From: Candidatus Synoicihabitans palmerolidicus
GTDB taxonomy: Bacteria > Verrucomicrobiota > Verrucomicrobiia > Opitutales > Opitutaceae
NCBI GenBank assembly: GCA_020809425.1
Contig: JAGGDC010000001.1
Coordinates: 1,935,001 to 1,999,000, forward strand
Length of the DNA: 64,000 bases
Reading direction: 5' to 3'
The notes beneath the pieces are model-generated. The model did not search any database. It was given only the letters and a program-made list of their open reading frames with translations, and was not told the DNA's origin. Positions 1-9,231 of the stretch are shown piece by piece. The translations under genes and the position numbers were made by a program. The stretch's first letter is position 1. Each line of letters starts with the position of its first letter.

Positions 1-175
1 CACCCACAATAAAAGCGGCGTTCCTCTCACCTCATGCAGCAGTTTCCGCGGAAAACGCGTGGATTCTAGTCGGCACGGCACGATGATTGCGATTTCAGGC
101 ATAAACTGACCAGAAGTTTGCCTGTCCGGTTTTTGAGTTGCAAGCCGCCCGACCGCTACGGAGCCTTTCGCTTTC

Positions 176-478
176 ATGGCAGACACGGCCGATTCTACTT
201 CCTCCGGTGCCCAGCTCGTCCGCGAATTGGTTGTGCAGAACAAGATGGGTATCCATGCGCGCCCTGCCGCTATGATTGTCGGTGTCACCAACCAATTCAA
301 AGCTGACGTGTTGGTCGAAAAGGACGACGAACAGGTCAACGGCAAGAGCATCATGGGTCTCATGATGCTGGCCGCTGGCAAGGGCTCCAAAGTCCGCTTC
401 AGTGTAAATGCTGAGGACGGCCCCGCCATGCTTGACGAATTGGACGCTCTCTTCGGTCGTAAGTTCGACGAAACCTAG
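176..478 (+). CDS. ptsH: HPr family phosphocarrier protein
   Basis: This 100-residue protein is an HPr, the small cytoplasmic protein that carries phosphate from enzyme I to sugar permeases or, in incomplete PTS systems, to regulatory targets. The active-site histidine is His27 in the motif GIHARPAA, and the regulatory serine (target of HPr kinase) is Ser58 in [11 protein letters not shown]. An N-terminal tail of about 12 residues precedes the HPr fold, slightly longer than the usual 88 residues. The ATG at 176 follows a weak CGGAG at 159-163, 12 bases upstream. No enzyme I or HPr kinase gene is adjacent, so a regulatory or a transport role cannot be separated here. It converges on tatD. Confidence 0.93.
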   Translation: MADTADSTSSGAQLVRELVVQNKMGIHARPAAMIVGVTNQFKADVLVEKDDEQVNGKSIMGLMMLAAGKGSKVRFSVNAEDGPAMLDELDALFGRKFDET

Positions 479-626
479 ACCAGGCACGTCAACCGCGATC
501 CGCGGCGATGAGCACTTCGCGACGCCAATCACGGACGACGGCCCCTCAGCGCGCCAACTCGTTCAACCTCAGGAAATCAATGCTCCCCACGGGATGTAAA
601 CACCGAGTCTTCCCTGTAAGAGCCCA

Positions 627-1439
627 CTAATCGTTGCCTGCCAGCCCGTAAAAACGCCGCGCGTTCAGCGTGGTGGTTTCCGCTAATTCAGCATAATCCA
701 CTCCCCACATTGCGGCAGCAAAATCCGCCGTGTGCCGCACATAAGACGGTTCATTCGGTTTCCCACGGTGCGGAACCGGAGTCAGATAGGGCGCATCGGT
801 TTCGAGCATCAAACGTTCCAAGCCTTGCACTTTGGCCGCTTCCCGCACCACTTCCGCACTTTTGTAAGTCAGGATGCCGGTAAAGGACGCAAATCCGCCC
901 CGCTCACGAAGCATCGTCATTTCCGCGGGACCTTCCGCAAAACAATGAAACACCACTCGGTCCCAGGGAATACCGCTCGCGTCCACCAACTCCACGCTTT
1001 CCTCGAATGCCCCTCTGGAATGCACGACGACCGGACAATCAAAGCGACGTGCCAGCACGAGCTGCTCTGCCAACGCCGCCTTCTGCCATCCCATTAACTC
1101 CTCCGCCCGAGTGTCGTCCTGCTTCGGCAGGTGAAACCGATCCAAACCGCACTCACCTAAAGCGACTGGACGAGGGCCTTCGCCATTCCAAAACGCAGGT
1201 AACTCCGCTAACTGTTCCGCCCAGTCCTCCCCCACGGAACAAGGATGCAACCCCGCCGTGTAATGTACGATCCCGTGGTGAGCTCGAGCGAGTTCACGGT
1301 AGATTGGCCAATCATTTTTATCCGTTCCGACCGTGATGAGTGCTTCTACATCCGCCGCTTGGGCGCGTTCGAGAATCGGTCCCAATTCACCTCGACGGGC
1401 GAATGAGTCCAGATGGGTGTGCGAGTCGATTAAGCCCAT
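627..1439 (-). CDS. tatD: TatD family metal-dependent deoxyribonuclease
   Basis: This 270-residue protein is a TatD-type hydrolase with the amidohydrolase-like TIM barrel used by 3'-5' DNases in DNA repair and turnover. Metal ligands are visible as His7 and His9 in SHTHLD, the glutamate in ALGECGLD, the histidines in VVVHSRG and VVFHCF, and the aspartate in ETDAPYLTP. The C-terminal signature PHRGKPNEPSYV is also complete. Length is normal for the family. The start lies 13 bases after the stop of the M32 carboxypeptidase gene on the same strand, so the two are probably co-transcribed. Confidence 0.92.
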   Translation of the reverse strand: MGLIDSHTHLDSFARRGELGPILERAQAADVEALITVGTDKNDWPIYRELARAHHGIVHYTAGLHPCSVGEDWAEQLAELPAFWNGEGPRPVALGECGLDRFHLPKQDDTRAEELMGWQKAALAEQLVLARRFDCPVVVHSRGAFEESVELVDASGIPWDRVVFHCFAEGPAEMTMLRERGGFASFTGILTYKSAEVVREAAKVQGLERLMLETDAPYLTPVPHRGKPNEPSYVRHTADFAAAMWGVDYAELAETTTLNARRFYGLAGND

Positions 1440-1452
1440 GAATTCAGGTGAA

Positions 1453-2946
1453 TTAGACGCCGTATAGGTTGCCGTAACGCTTCTCCAAATACGCCAACAA
1501 GGGCCTTGGCGAGAGCGGAGCCCCGGTCACTCGTTGGACCAATTCCAATGCCGAGTAACGACGCCCTTGTGAATGCACGTTCGTTTGCAGCCATTCCAGC
1601 AATCGCCCAAATTTTCCTCGCGCGAAATCGTCCTCCACGCCCGCTACCTGCTCCGTGAGCGTTTGCCACAGTTGTGCGGATATCATGTTGCCAAGACAAT
1701 AACTCGGAAAATACCCAAACGCACCTCCACTCCAGTGCACGTCTTGCAACATGCCCTCGGTATCGGTCGTCGGACGACGGCCCAGTATAGCTTCGCAAAG
1801 GTCGTTCCACGCTCGCGGGAGTTCCTCCACCGTCAACTCGCCACTGAACAGCTTCTGCTCCAATTCAAACCGTAGGATGATGTGCAGATTATAATGCACT
1901 TCATCTGAGGCCACCCGGATCAAAGTCGGCTGCACCGCATTGACCGCCAAATAAAGATCTTCCGAGGAAACGTGCGCCAACTGAGAGCCAAATTCTTCCC
2001 GATATCGGGGCTCGAAATAACGCCAAAATCCTCGACTTCGCCCGACTTGATTTTCCCACATGCGACTCTGGGATTCGTGCATCGCCATCCCGGCATGCTG
2101 CCCCAGCGGCGTCGCGTGATGAGCCAAGGGAAGTCCTTGTTCATACATGCCGTGTCCCGTCTCGTGAATCGCCCCAAACAAGGAGTTCATCGGGTCGTCG
2201 ATATCGTAGCAGGTCGTCATGCGTACGTCAGCCCCTGAACCTTCACAAAACGGATGCGGCGACACATCGATCCTGCCTCGCTGGTAATTGAAACCAATCC
2301 GGTCGGTGACTTCGCGCAGAAATTTAGCCTGTGCCTCTACCGGAAACCCTCGCAAGCGAGCTCGATCCGCTTTGACCGGGGATGTCGCAATTCGTTTCAC
2401 CAAAGGCACCAGCCCTTCTCGCAATTCGCCGAATACGACCTCAATCGTCGCCGCCGTGAATCCTGGATCGTGCTTATCAATCGCGAAATCATAGGCCCGG
2501 TCACCCCACCCTTGATACTCGGCTTCCCGTTTGGCCAGTTCCACGTGTTTCGTCAAAAACGGCGCATATCCCGCAAAATCGTTCGCCGGCTTGGCGCGCG
2601 TCCAAGCGTGATATCCGGCACTGGAATGCCGGGTCTGCTCAGTTACAAATTCTCCGGGTAATCGCACTCTCCGATCAAAATCACGACGCGCCTCCCGCAC
2701 GACAACCCGCTCGTCGCTCGACAATTTCACATCCCCGGACTCCAACGCCTGCAACGCTTCCCCGATCGCGGGGTTGACGGAAGCCTCATGGGACAATTCC
2801 GCCATCAACGCCATCTGTTCGGCCCGCAAATCCGCGCTATCTGGCGGCAGATTGACCTGCTCATCCCAACCTAGAATTCCGGTAACGGAACACAGGGTGT
2901 GAAGGCGTTGAAGCTGACGAATGAGATCTGAATAGGGTGAAGACAT
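1453..2946 (-). CDS. M32 family metallocarboxypeptidase (carboxypeptidase Taq type)
   Basis: This enzyme removes C-terminal residues from peptides using a metal centre. The sequence holds the M32 hallmarks in order: GILGWDEQVNLPP near the N-terminus, SPHPFCEG, DVRMTTCYD, the zinc motif HETGH inside GAIHETGHGMYEQG, and the third ligand region MHESQSRMWEN. The length of 497 residues matches the family. I chose the ATG at 2946 (MSSPYSDLIRQL) because the 18 residues encoded upstream look unlike the family and no better ribosome site is present. It is cytoplasmic, with no signal peptide, and is followed closely by tatD. Confidence 0.93.
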   Translation of the reverse strand: MSSPYSDLIRQLQRLHTLCSVTGILGWDEQVNLPPDSADLRAEQMALMAELSHEASVNPAIGEALQALESGDVKLSSDERVVVREARRDFDRRVRLPGEFVTEQTRHSSAGYHAWTRAKPANDFAGYAPFLTKHVELAKREAEYQGWGDRAYDFAIDKHDPGFTAATIEVVFGELREGLVPLVKRIATSPVKADRARLRGFPVEAQAKFLREVTDRIGFNYQRGRIDVSPHPFCEGSGADVRMTTCYDIDDPMNSLFGAIHETGHGMYEQGLPLAHHATPLGQHAGMAMHESQSRMWENQVGRSRGFWRYFEPRYREEFGSQLAHVSSEDLYLAVNAVQPTLIRVASDEVHYNLHIILRFELEQKLFSGELTVEELPRAWNDLCEAILGRRPTTDTEGMLQDVHWSGGAFGYFPSYCLGNMISAQLWQTLTEQVAGVEDDFARGKFGRLLEWLQTNVHSQGRRYSALELVQRVTGAPLSPRPLLAYLEKRYGNLYGV

Positions 2947-3128
2947 TGCAAGGAATACGGTAATTTCTTCAACCATCGCCAACCAGATCCGTCGGCGCAA
3001 CCTTCTGCCTCCAACCGGAATGCTAATTTATCCAATAAAACGCAGTTTACATAAGAAAAGGTATGTTACAGAATGATGCTATCCAGTCGGTTAGTGAGTT
3101 TCAGCCGTGCATCCGCCGACTCACCTGG

Positions 3129-3478
3129 CAGGGAACGAATCGATGCCTGCGACGGACCTCAACTCGTTCCAACTTCGCGCCCTTCGTTCCCTGGTATGTT
3201 CGAACCGATGTTAAGAACGAGCGAGGACGGAGCCGAATGCAGCCTCCGAGAATGGACCTTAGAGTTCGTCGCAGGAGGCTGGATTCGGCGCGATTGCACA
3301 TGCGAGGTAAATGCCTTGAATGATGCTCGCCAGGGTGCGGTGCAGACGGCCGTCTGCACCGCACGGCAACCCAGAGGCCGATTTGTTACCCGAGGAGTTG
3401 CCTCGAACAGAAGCCCTGGGCCCGGGTTGCCGACCTGGTTGAACTCGAACCGCTGAGAGAGCCCTGAGCTCGTATAAC
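3129..3478 (+). ncRNA. Candidate structured RNA upstream of IS110 transposase (bridge-RNA candidate)
   Basis: Three strong inverted repeats follow one another directly upstream of the IS110 recombinase start. Arms at 3129-3139 and 3183-3193 are an 11-bp perfect match. Arms at 3232-3247 and 3274-3289 match at 15 of 16 bases. Positions 3335-3364 form a perfect palindrome with 15-base arms. IS110 elements of the IS621 type are known to express a bridge RNA from the non-coding end upstream of the recombinase, so the position fits. The assignment as a bridge RNA is inference. No guide loops were matched to a target, and the left end of the element is not defined. Confidence 0.35.
3335..3364. repeat. 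30-bp perfect palindrome
   Basis: The half-site GTGCGGTGCAGACGG is followed immediately by its exact reverse complement, with no spacer. It lies about 115 bases before the IS110 transposase start. It could be a hairpin in the IS110 non-coding RNA, a recombinase-related site or a rho-independent-like stem, although no T-run follows. Confidence 0.85.
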
Positions 3479-4322
3479 ATGGAGCAAACCACCCCTGAAA
3501 ATCAAATCACCTATGTTGGTGTGGATATCGCCAAAGATCGTCTCGACTACACCGTCGATGATACTCGCTGTGCCCACGTCGAGAACACCCACCGAGGCCA
3601 CCGAGCCTTGATCAAGCACCTCCAGAGCCTGCCCAATGCCCGGGTCGTATGCGAAGCGACTGGCGGCTATGAGCGTGCCATTGTCGCCGCATTGCTCTTG
3701 GCCCAGATCCAGGTCTGCGTGGTCCATCCAGGGCGTGTGCGCGCCTTTGCCCGCGCCGCCGGCTTGCTCGCCAAGACCGACCCATTCGACGCTCAACTGT
3801 TGCGCCGCGTTGGGTTATAAATGAAGCCACGCCTGCACCGTGCCTTCGACGAAGCGGCCGCAACCTTGCGTGAGCTGCTCGACTATCGCCGGCAGATCAG
3901 TGATCAACTCGTCGCCACAGGCAACCGGTGCGAGTTGGCCGGACGCATTTTGCGTGAACGCCTTGAGACGCCTGCGGGCGCTTTTAGCCACCGAGCTCGA
4001 ACAAACCGATGCGCTGATGAAAACGCACATCCACGAGGACGACAGTCTACGCACCAAAGCCGCTCGACTGCGCGAACTCCAAGGCGCAGGACCCGTGCTC
4101 GCGGCCACCCTGCTCGCCTACGTGCCTGCACTCGGAAAGATCGAATCGGGCCAACTCGCCGCTCTGATCGGTGTGGCCCCGTTCGCCCACGACAGCAGGC
4201 GGCGACATCGTTGCCGACATGTGCGCGGCGGGCGTCATTCCGTGCGCCAGGTCCTCTACATGGCGGCGGTCTCTGCCATCCGATGTAACCCTGTCATGCG
4301 CGTGTTTTATCGGCGCCTCGTT
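3479..4322 (+). pseudogene. IS110 family transposase (DEDD recombinase), broken
   Basis: The N-terminal half carries the RuvC-like DEDD domain: the first aspartate in YVGVDIAKDRLDY, CEATGGYE, and AGLLAKTDPFDAQLL. The reading frame meets an in-frame TAA at 3818-3820, continues in the same frame, and then shifts near 3960. The C-terminal serine-type domain (IS116/IS110/IS902 family) follows in the new frame with ELQGAGPVLAATLLAYVP, LIGVAPFAHDS and RQVLYMAAVSAIRCNPVM. The sequence stops abruptly at about 4322, where ISAs1-like DNA begins, so the 3' end was lost. One nonsense codon, one frameshift and a truncation make it inactive. Confidence 0.85.
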
Positions 4323-4338
4323 GACATGGTCTTTTGTT

Positions 4339-5705
4339 TTAGGAATGGGAACGGATGGCGCGCAGGGAGATATGCGTGGAATGTTGGCAAGATTCGAAGA
4401 CGTGCGGCAGGGGCCGCTCGGGCCAGTGTTGGGCGCAGACGCGCAGCAGGACGCTGCGCAAGAGGGCGAGGTTGGCCAGGGGGCGTTGACGTTGCGGGTA
4501 CCGCGAGTGGTCTTCGCGCCAGCAGGCGTCGCGGCGCCAGTGGTTGCGGATCTCCACTCCGCCCCAGTGCCCGCGGATCAAGGCGAGCATTTGCGCAGGG
4601 CTGCGTTTTGCGGGTGCCAGGCTGCTGGCGTAGGCGCGTTGCTCGCAACTGTCGGTGAGGTCGCGTTTTCGCACCGTGGTTTTGTCCACGAGCACCAGGC
4701 TGCGCAGCCCGGGGTAGTCGGCTTGCGAGGGCGTGGCCACCACCACGGACACCCGCCAGGTGGTCACGCGGCCCCGACTCGGATCGGTCAGCTCAAAAAA
4801 GGGGGGGGGAACGGTCCGGGCGCGCTGGACCAGCGCGCTCAGCTGAGGTGGGTTGCCTTTGATCTGGAGCACATACTCGCCGCCTTTTCCCACGATGGTG
4901 CGGGCCTGCTCGCGGGTGGCGTGCAAGGCGTCGCCGGTGTGACGATCTGCTCGTCCAACGACGCGGCGGCCAACACCTCACCGGCGCGGGCCTGTTCACT
5001 GCGCGGGGTGTTTTCCTTTTGATCGACGATGGCCAGGGCGACCGGCGCGCCGGTGTCGGCCTCGACCAGGCTGAGCACCCCGACCGCGTCGCGGATAAAC
5101 TTTCCGTCCAGGGCGAGTGCTCCGGGCAGGGCACCGGCGTGGGCTGTGAGCCAGCGGTTGTGAGGGCCTGGGCAAAGGCCTCCGGATCGAGCCGGGTGAG
5201 CACGTCGTAAAACACGCTGTAACTGGGGGCCAGGCGGACCTTTTTGCCGGCCTCACGGGGCAGGGCCAGGGCGAAGCGCTGGTCTTGGTCGAGCAGGTTG
5301 GCCATACGAGCGATCGACGCGATGTCGCGCCGGCCGGCCAGCAGCGCGAGCGCCACGATGCCAAGAACCGGACCGATCTTGAAGCGGGTGTTTTTGGCGC
5401 GCGGATCGGGCACGCCGCACAGGGCCTCCAACAGAGAGGGCAACTGGCCGTTTTTGAGCGGCAGGGTGCCGGTGGGCGCGCGGCGCAGTCCCGCCCGGCA
5501 GTCCTCGGGCAAAGCGGGGTCGGGGGCGCTTAGCAGGGCCTTGGCCGAGGGGTGCAGGGGCCGCCAGCCACAGGTGCTTGGAGTAGTGCCGCTCGTGCAG
5601 CTGCGCGTCGAACCACTCCTGCTCGGCCGCAGTGGCCATGCGCACCTCCACGTTTCGATCCCAGCGCTTCTGCTCCGGGTTTGCGTTCGTCCGCTTCCGT
5701 TTCAC
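4339..5705 (-). pseudogene. ISAs1 family transposase, multiply frameshifted
   Basis: Reading from 5705 down, the N-terminal stretch is EWFDAQLHERHYSKHLW, which resembles the DUF4338-like region found in front of some ISAs1 transposases. It is followed in another frame by the ISAs1-associated region (GVPDPRAKNTRF, VLGIVALALLAGRRDIASIA). The catalytic part is spread over further frames: VLSLVEADTGAPVALAIVDQ, then GKGGEYVLQIKGN, and the conserved ISAs1 end EIRNHWRRDACWREDHSR. At least three frame changes occur, so no active enzyme can be made. It is inserted into or abuts the 3' end of the IS110 copy. Confidence 0.8.
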
Positions 5706-5889
5706 CTTTAGATTTCATCCCACCCAAGCAGATCGAAAATCGTCCAAATGGTCTAGCTCAAAGTTACACCGCTGACCTTCAATCACTTCACCCGTCACGG
5801 GAAAAGACCATGGCCTCGTTGAAGCAGGGAAACTGAAGAAAATAGCCCTTATCGCGGTCATGCGCAAAATGTTACATGCCCTCAATCTG

Positions 5890-7716
5890 GAGCGTGTCCC
5901 ACAAGCGCAAGAGGTTGGCGATGAGAAGGTAGCGTAAAAATAAAAAGGCCGACATCGGGAGGATTTCCTGGTTTCGGCACAAAAACGGCGTGTGTAATTT
6001 GGTGTGAACTACCGAAGCCGTCGCCCCGGAAGTTGCCCTGCAAGCCTGGCTGCGTCCAGACCTGACTCCGGTCGGACCCAACAAAGATTACGCCGCGTTT
6101 CGCGATCAACTGGCGGGGCTCGCCCCGTTGCTGGCCAACAGTCACTTGGAAGCGATGGCCGTGGACTTTGCCCGGGAAAACTGGCGGGGCGACGACGTGG
6201 CCGGGTTGCCGCGACACCTGCAGTTCGCGCGCAAGGCGCGGCGGGGGCAGGTATTGCGCATGATGCTCGGAAACATCAGCTTGCGTACACTTTCCCTGAG
6301 CATCGCCTCCAGCGATCTGTTGGCCGACTTTTGCGGAGCGCGCCGGATCGACGGCATCAAGGGGGTCTCCCAAAGAAAGCGTGCGGGAGCGTGCGTCCAA
6401 ATGCTTCACCGCCGGGCAGGTGCGCAGGATGAGCCAAGTCTTTATCGAGATGTGCGGTGAGGCGGACCGGGCGAGCGAACTGAGACTGGCTGCGGCGCAG
6501 CCGATGGATACGTGCCTGGTGGACTCGACCTGCCTGCGCAGGCCAACATCCATTTCCCGGTCGACTGGGTGCTCTTTCGCGACGTGAGCCGCACCCCCTT
6601 GCTCAAGGCGGTGAAACTGCTCCGTGCAGCGGGGTTGCGGGGTCGGATGCCGAACGAGCCGCCAGTCTTTGCCAAGCAGATGAATCGGTGGTGCATCGCG
6701 ATGACCCACAGCCGACGGCGCCGCGATGCGAAGCGGGCCCGCAAGGGCGTGTTCCGCCAGATGAAACGCCTGCTGCGCACCATCGGCGAGCACGCCCGCC
6801 GCCACCGCGACCACCTCGCCGCCGACTACGCCCGGACCCGCTTCAGTGAGCGCCAGGCCACCCACCCGCATCATTGCGCGCATCGACGCCATGCTCGAGC
6901 AACTGCCGGCCGCGATCAACCAGGCCCACGAACGCATCATCGGCGCGCGACCAGTGCCCAACGCCGAGAAGATCCTCCGCGTCTACGAACCCGACGTGCA
7001 GACCGTGGTCCGGGGCAAGGCGTCCGGCGAGGTCGAGTTTGGCAACACCCTCATGATCAGTGAGAACGTGACGGGGTTGATCACCGATTGGCAGTTGTAT
7101 CAGGGAATGACTCCGGCCGAATGGCGTCAGTTCGACCAGAGCCTCGAGCGCCAGCAGCAGTTCGACCTGAGCACCCCGATCCAAGCGGCGAGCACCGACC
7201 GAGGCTTCTCGACCAAACGGGCTGTGCGAACGCTTGGCCGAAGCCGACATTTATGACGCCACTTGCCCCCGCGATCCGCAGCTGCTGCAACGGCGCATGC
7301 AGGAGCCGCAGTTCGTGGCGCTCCAACATCGCCGGGCTTCGACGGAGGCCCGCATCGCCATCATCAAGCAACGCCAAAGCAAGCGATTGAGAGCCAGAGG
7401 CTTCACAAATCGCTACCTGGCGGTAGCCTGGAGCATCCTCGGTCACAACCTGTGGCTCATCGCCCGACTGCTGGCCGACCAACCCCCGCAGGCCCAAGCC
7501 GCCTAAAACCACCAAGCCTACTCCAACGATGAACAATAAACCGGCTGCCGGAGGTTCCCTCATGGAAACGATCCCGGCACTGACTGCTGCGACACTGCAA
7601 TTTAGCCATTAAATTGCATCTGCGCGCGCCTACATCCGCCATTGGTAGCCGGAAATCCGCTCAAAAATCGGCGTTCCTGCCCCCCCTTCCAAAATCAGGG
7701 TAAATGGGACACGCTC
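5890..7716 (+). mobile_element. ISx copy 1 (1.83-kb insertion sequence)
   Basis: This is a full-length copy of the element repeated throughout the window. The terminal inverted repeats are GAGCGTGTCCCA at 5890-5901 and its reverse complement at 7705-7716. The 7-bp flanks differ (CAATCTG on the left, CACCTAC on the right), so this copy lacks a target duplication. The right flank is a truncated IS30 transposase. The copy therefore probably marks a recombination or deletion junction and not a simple insertion. Confidence 0.9.
6004..7506 (+). pseudogene. ISx DDE-type transposase, broken (copy 1)
   Basis: The ancestral protein begins at a GTG and reads NNTTEAVAPEVALQTWLRPD at its N-terminus. In this copy a small deletion after the first codons shifts the frame. 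A 4-bp AAAG duplication at 6372-6379 shifts it again, and another shift occurs near 7220. The C-terminal half shows the DDE-transposase signature KILRVYEPDVQTVVRGKA, GEVEFGNTLMISE, ASTDRGFSTK and the end AVAWSILGHNLWLIARLLAD. The closest family I can suggest is an ISNCY-like group of DDE transposases, which is a judgement from memory of the motifs. Confidence 0.8.
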
Positions 7717-7718
7717 CA

Positions 7719-8008
7719 CCTACGACAACGGCCGCGAAATGGCCCAACATGCCGCCTTCTCCCTTGCCACAAAAGTGGCGGTCTACTTCTGCAATCCACA
7801 CAGCCCTTGGCAGCGCGGTGCGGTCGCGAATATCAACGGTCTGATCCGGGAATACTTCCCTAAAGGCATCGACTTTAACACCGTCACCAAAGGCCAAATC
7901 GTCAAAGCGGAGTGGCTACTCAATAATCTCCCTCGCATCGGGCTCGACGGACAGTCTCCCGCTGAAGTCTTTCATGCTATTATACAAAACAAACAAACTG
8001 TGCACTAG
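7719..8008 (+). pseudogene. IS30 family transposase, C-terminal remnant
   Basis: The frame starts directly at the right end of ISx copy 1 and reads TYDNGREMAQHAAF, VAVYFCNPHSPWQRGA, INGLIREYFPKGIDF and SPAEVFHAI. These are the second aspartate region, the CDPHSPWQRG motif and the C-terminal end of IS30 transposases. Two small changes are visible (AVANINGL in place of the usual NENTNGL, and a shortened stretch before the final LNN). The 5' two thirds are missing, evidently lost at the ISx junction. Confidence 0.82.
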
Positions 8009-8114
8009 CAGCTTGACACCGCCGTTTCGAACCCGCCCTTGCCGTCGAACTGGCCAACTTCACCTCTTTCGGATCGAAGCACGCCAATCGGCAGCACGCG
8101 GTATATCTAAATTC

Positions 8115-9105
8115 TTATTCGAGCTCAGCCCCTGCGTCACTAGCAGCTCCATCGACATAACTGTCCCAATACTTCTCCACTTCCGCCGGCGCCATGCGGC
8201 CATCTTGCACCACGAGCCGGTATCGTAGAACGACCGTCTGCCCGGGCTCGATACGCCAATCATGCTCCTGAGCTGGCACGTAATTGAAAAATACCTTTCC
8301 AGCTTCCCAGATCCGCATCCGTTGTGGCGCGTCATGGTTCGACGGATGTCCCATGATCACCACCGTCGCTTCACCTTTCTCCGTCGGACCATGCATGGCA
8401 GTCCAACGCCCTCTCGTCGCATGGCCCGTTGTGCGATCAAACCCTTCCGAGGTCACGTAAGCATCATTTGACGCCCCCCCAATTTTCCGGCGCCCGATAC
8501 GCAATTCCTCCGCCATACCGATAAGCCGGCAACTCCAACGCCACATCGGTCACATTGGTCTGCTCAATCTCGTAATCAATTACTTGCGCTGACTCATCAT
8601 CGTGCACCCACACGGTTAATCGCTCCGCCAACACCACTTCCTCCGGTTCATCATCGTGCGCCAATGCCACCTGCTCCTGATACGCGGTAAACCCTACCCT
8701 GTCTTTGCCTTCCCCCAATACAACTCGTCCCGCAAACCGCACCGTGGCCTCCCCTTTCTTCACATTCCAAAAATCCAATTCCCGGCCTCTCAATGTCGTA
8801 TGCACCCACGCATGCCACAACCCCATGTGGTGATAATGATCCTTGGCGTGAATGGATGTCACCACGCCGCCATTCGGCGCATGCAACGAGTGAATGAATC
8901 CGCTCGAAGACACCCCTTGTGGGGCCGGTACTAGCGCCGTGTGGTCGGTCAAAGCCGGCGCCCGTCCTCGCGCTATCATCACCAGCGCATCGGTCTCTTC
9001 AACCGTAAGGCGTTCTCCCACTGCCGCCACCGGAATGACGAACCCCCAAGCCAAGCTCAGTGACCAAAAACAACGAAGAACTATTCGAGAAATGGAGGTA
9101 TTCAT
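8115..9105 (-). pseudogene. DUF6807 (PmoA-like) secreted protein, one frameshift
   Basis: The protein starts at the ATG at 9105 with a signal peptide (NTSISRIVLRCFWSLSLAWG). It continues with features of the DUF6807 family: SSGFIHSLHAPNGGVVTSIH, HHMGLWHAW and GRELDFWNV. The frame breaks in a run of seven C (8474-8480, G7 on the coding strand) after RAPENWGG. The rest follows in the neighbouring frame (ASNDAYVTSEGFDRTTGHATRG, then VVLRYRLVVQDG) to a TAA at 8115. One G fewer restores a single protein of about 330 residues. The family is common in Planctomycetota and Verrucomicrobiota and its function is not established. The break may be real, phase-variable or a sequencing error. Confidence 0.75.
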
Positions 9106-9231
9106 GGGGTACAACGCTCGCGCTGACGCCAATCATCGAAGTCGCGATCTTCGCTACTCAAAACCCTATCCGACCCGAGCACAACTTTAGGCATGCCGGA
9201 CTGTTAACTTAAGGTCGTCCTTTTTCGCGCC

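Noticed and set aside
4171..5022. A 283-codon plus-strand frame and other long frames over 4.2-5.7 kb
   Set aside because: They are shadows opposite the ISAs1 transposase remnant, whose motifs are clear on the minus strand.
6372..6379. AAAGAAAG in ISx as a programmed ribosomal frameshift site
   Set aside because: Copies 2 and 5 lack the duplication and read in frame, and the 4-bp change fits a tandem duplication. A programmed site would normally be present in all copies.
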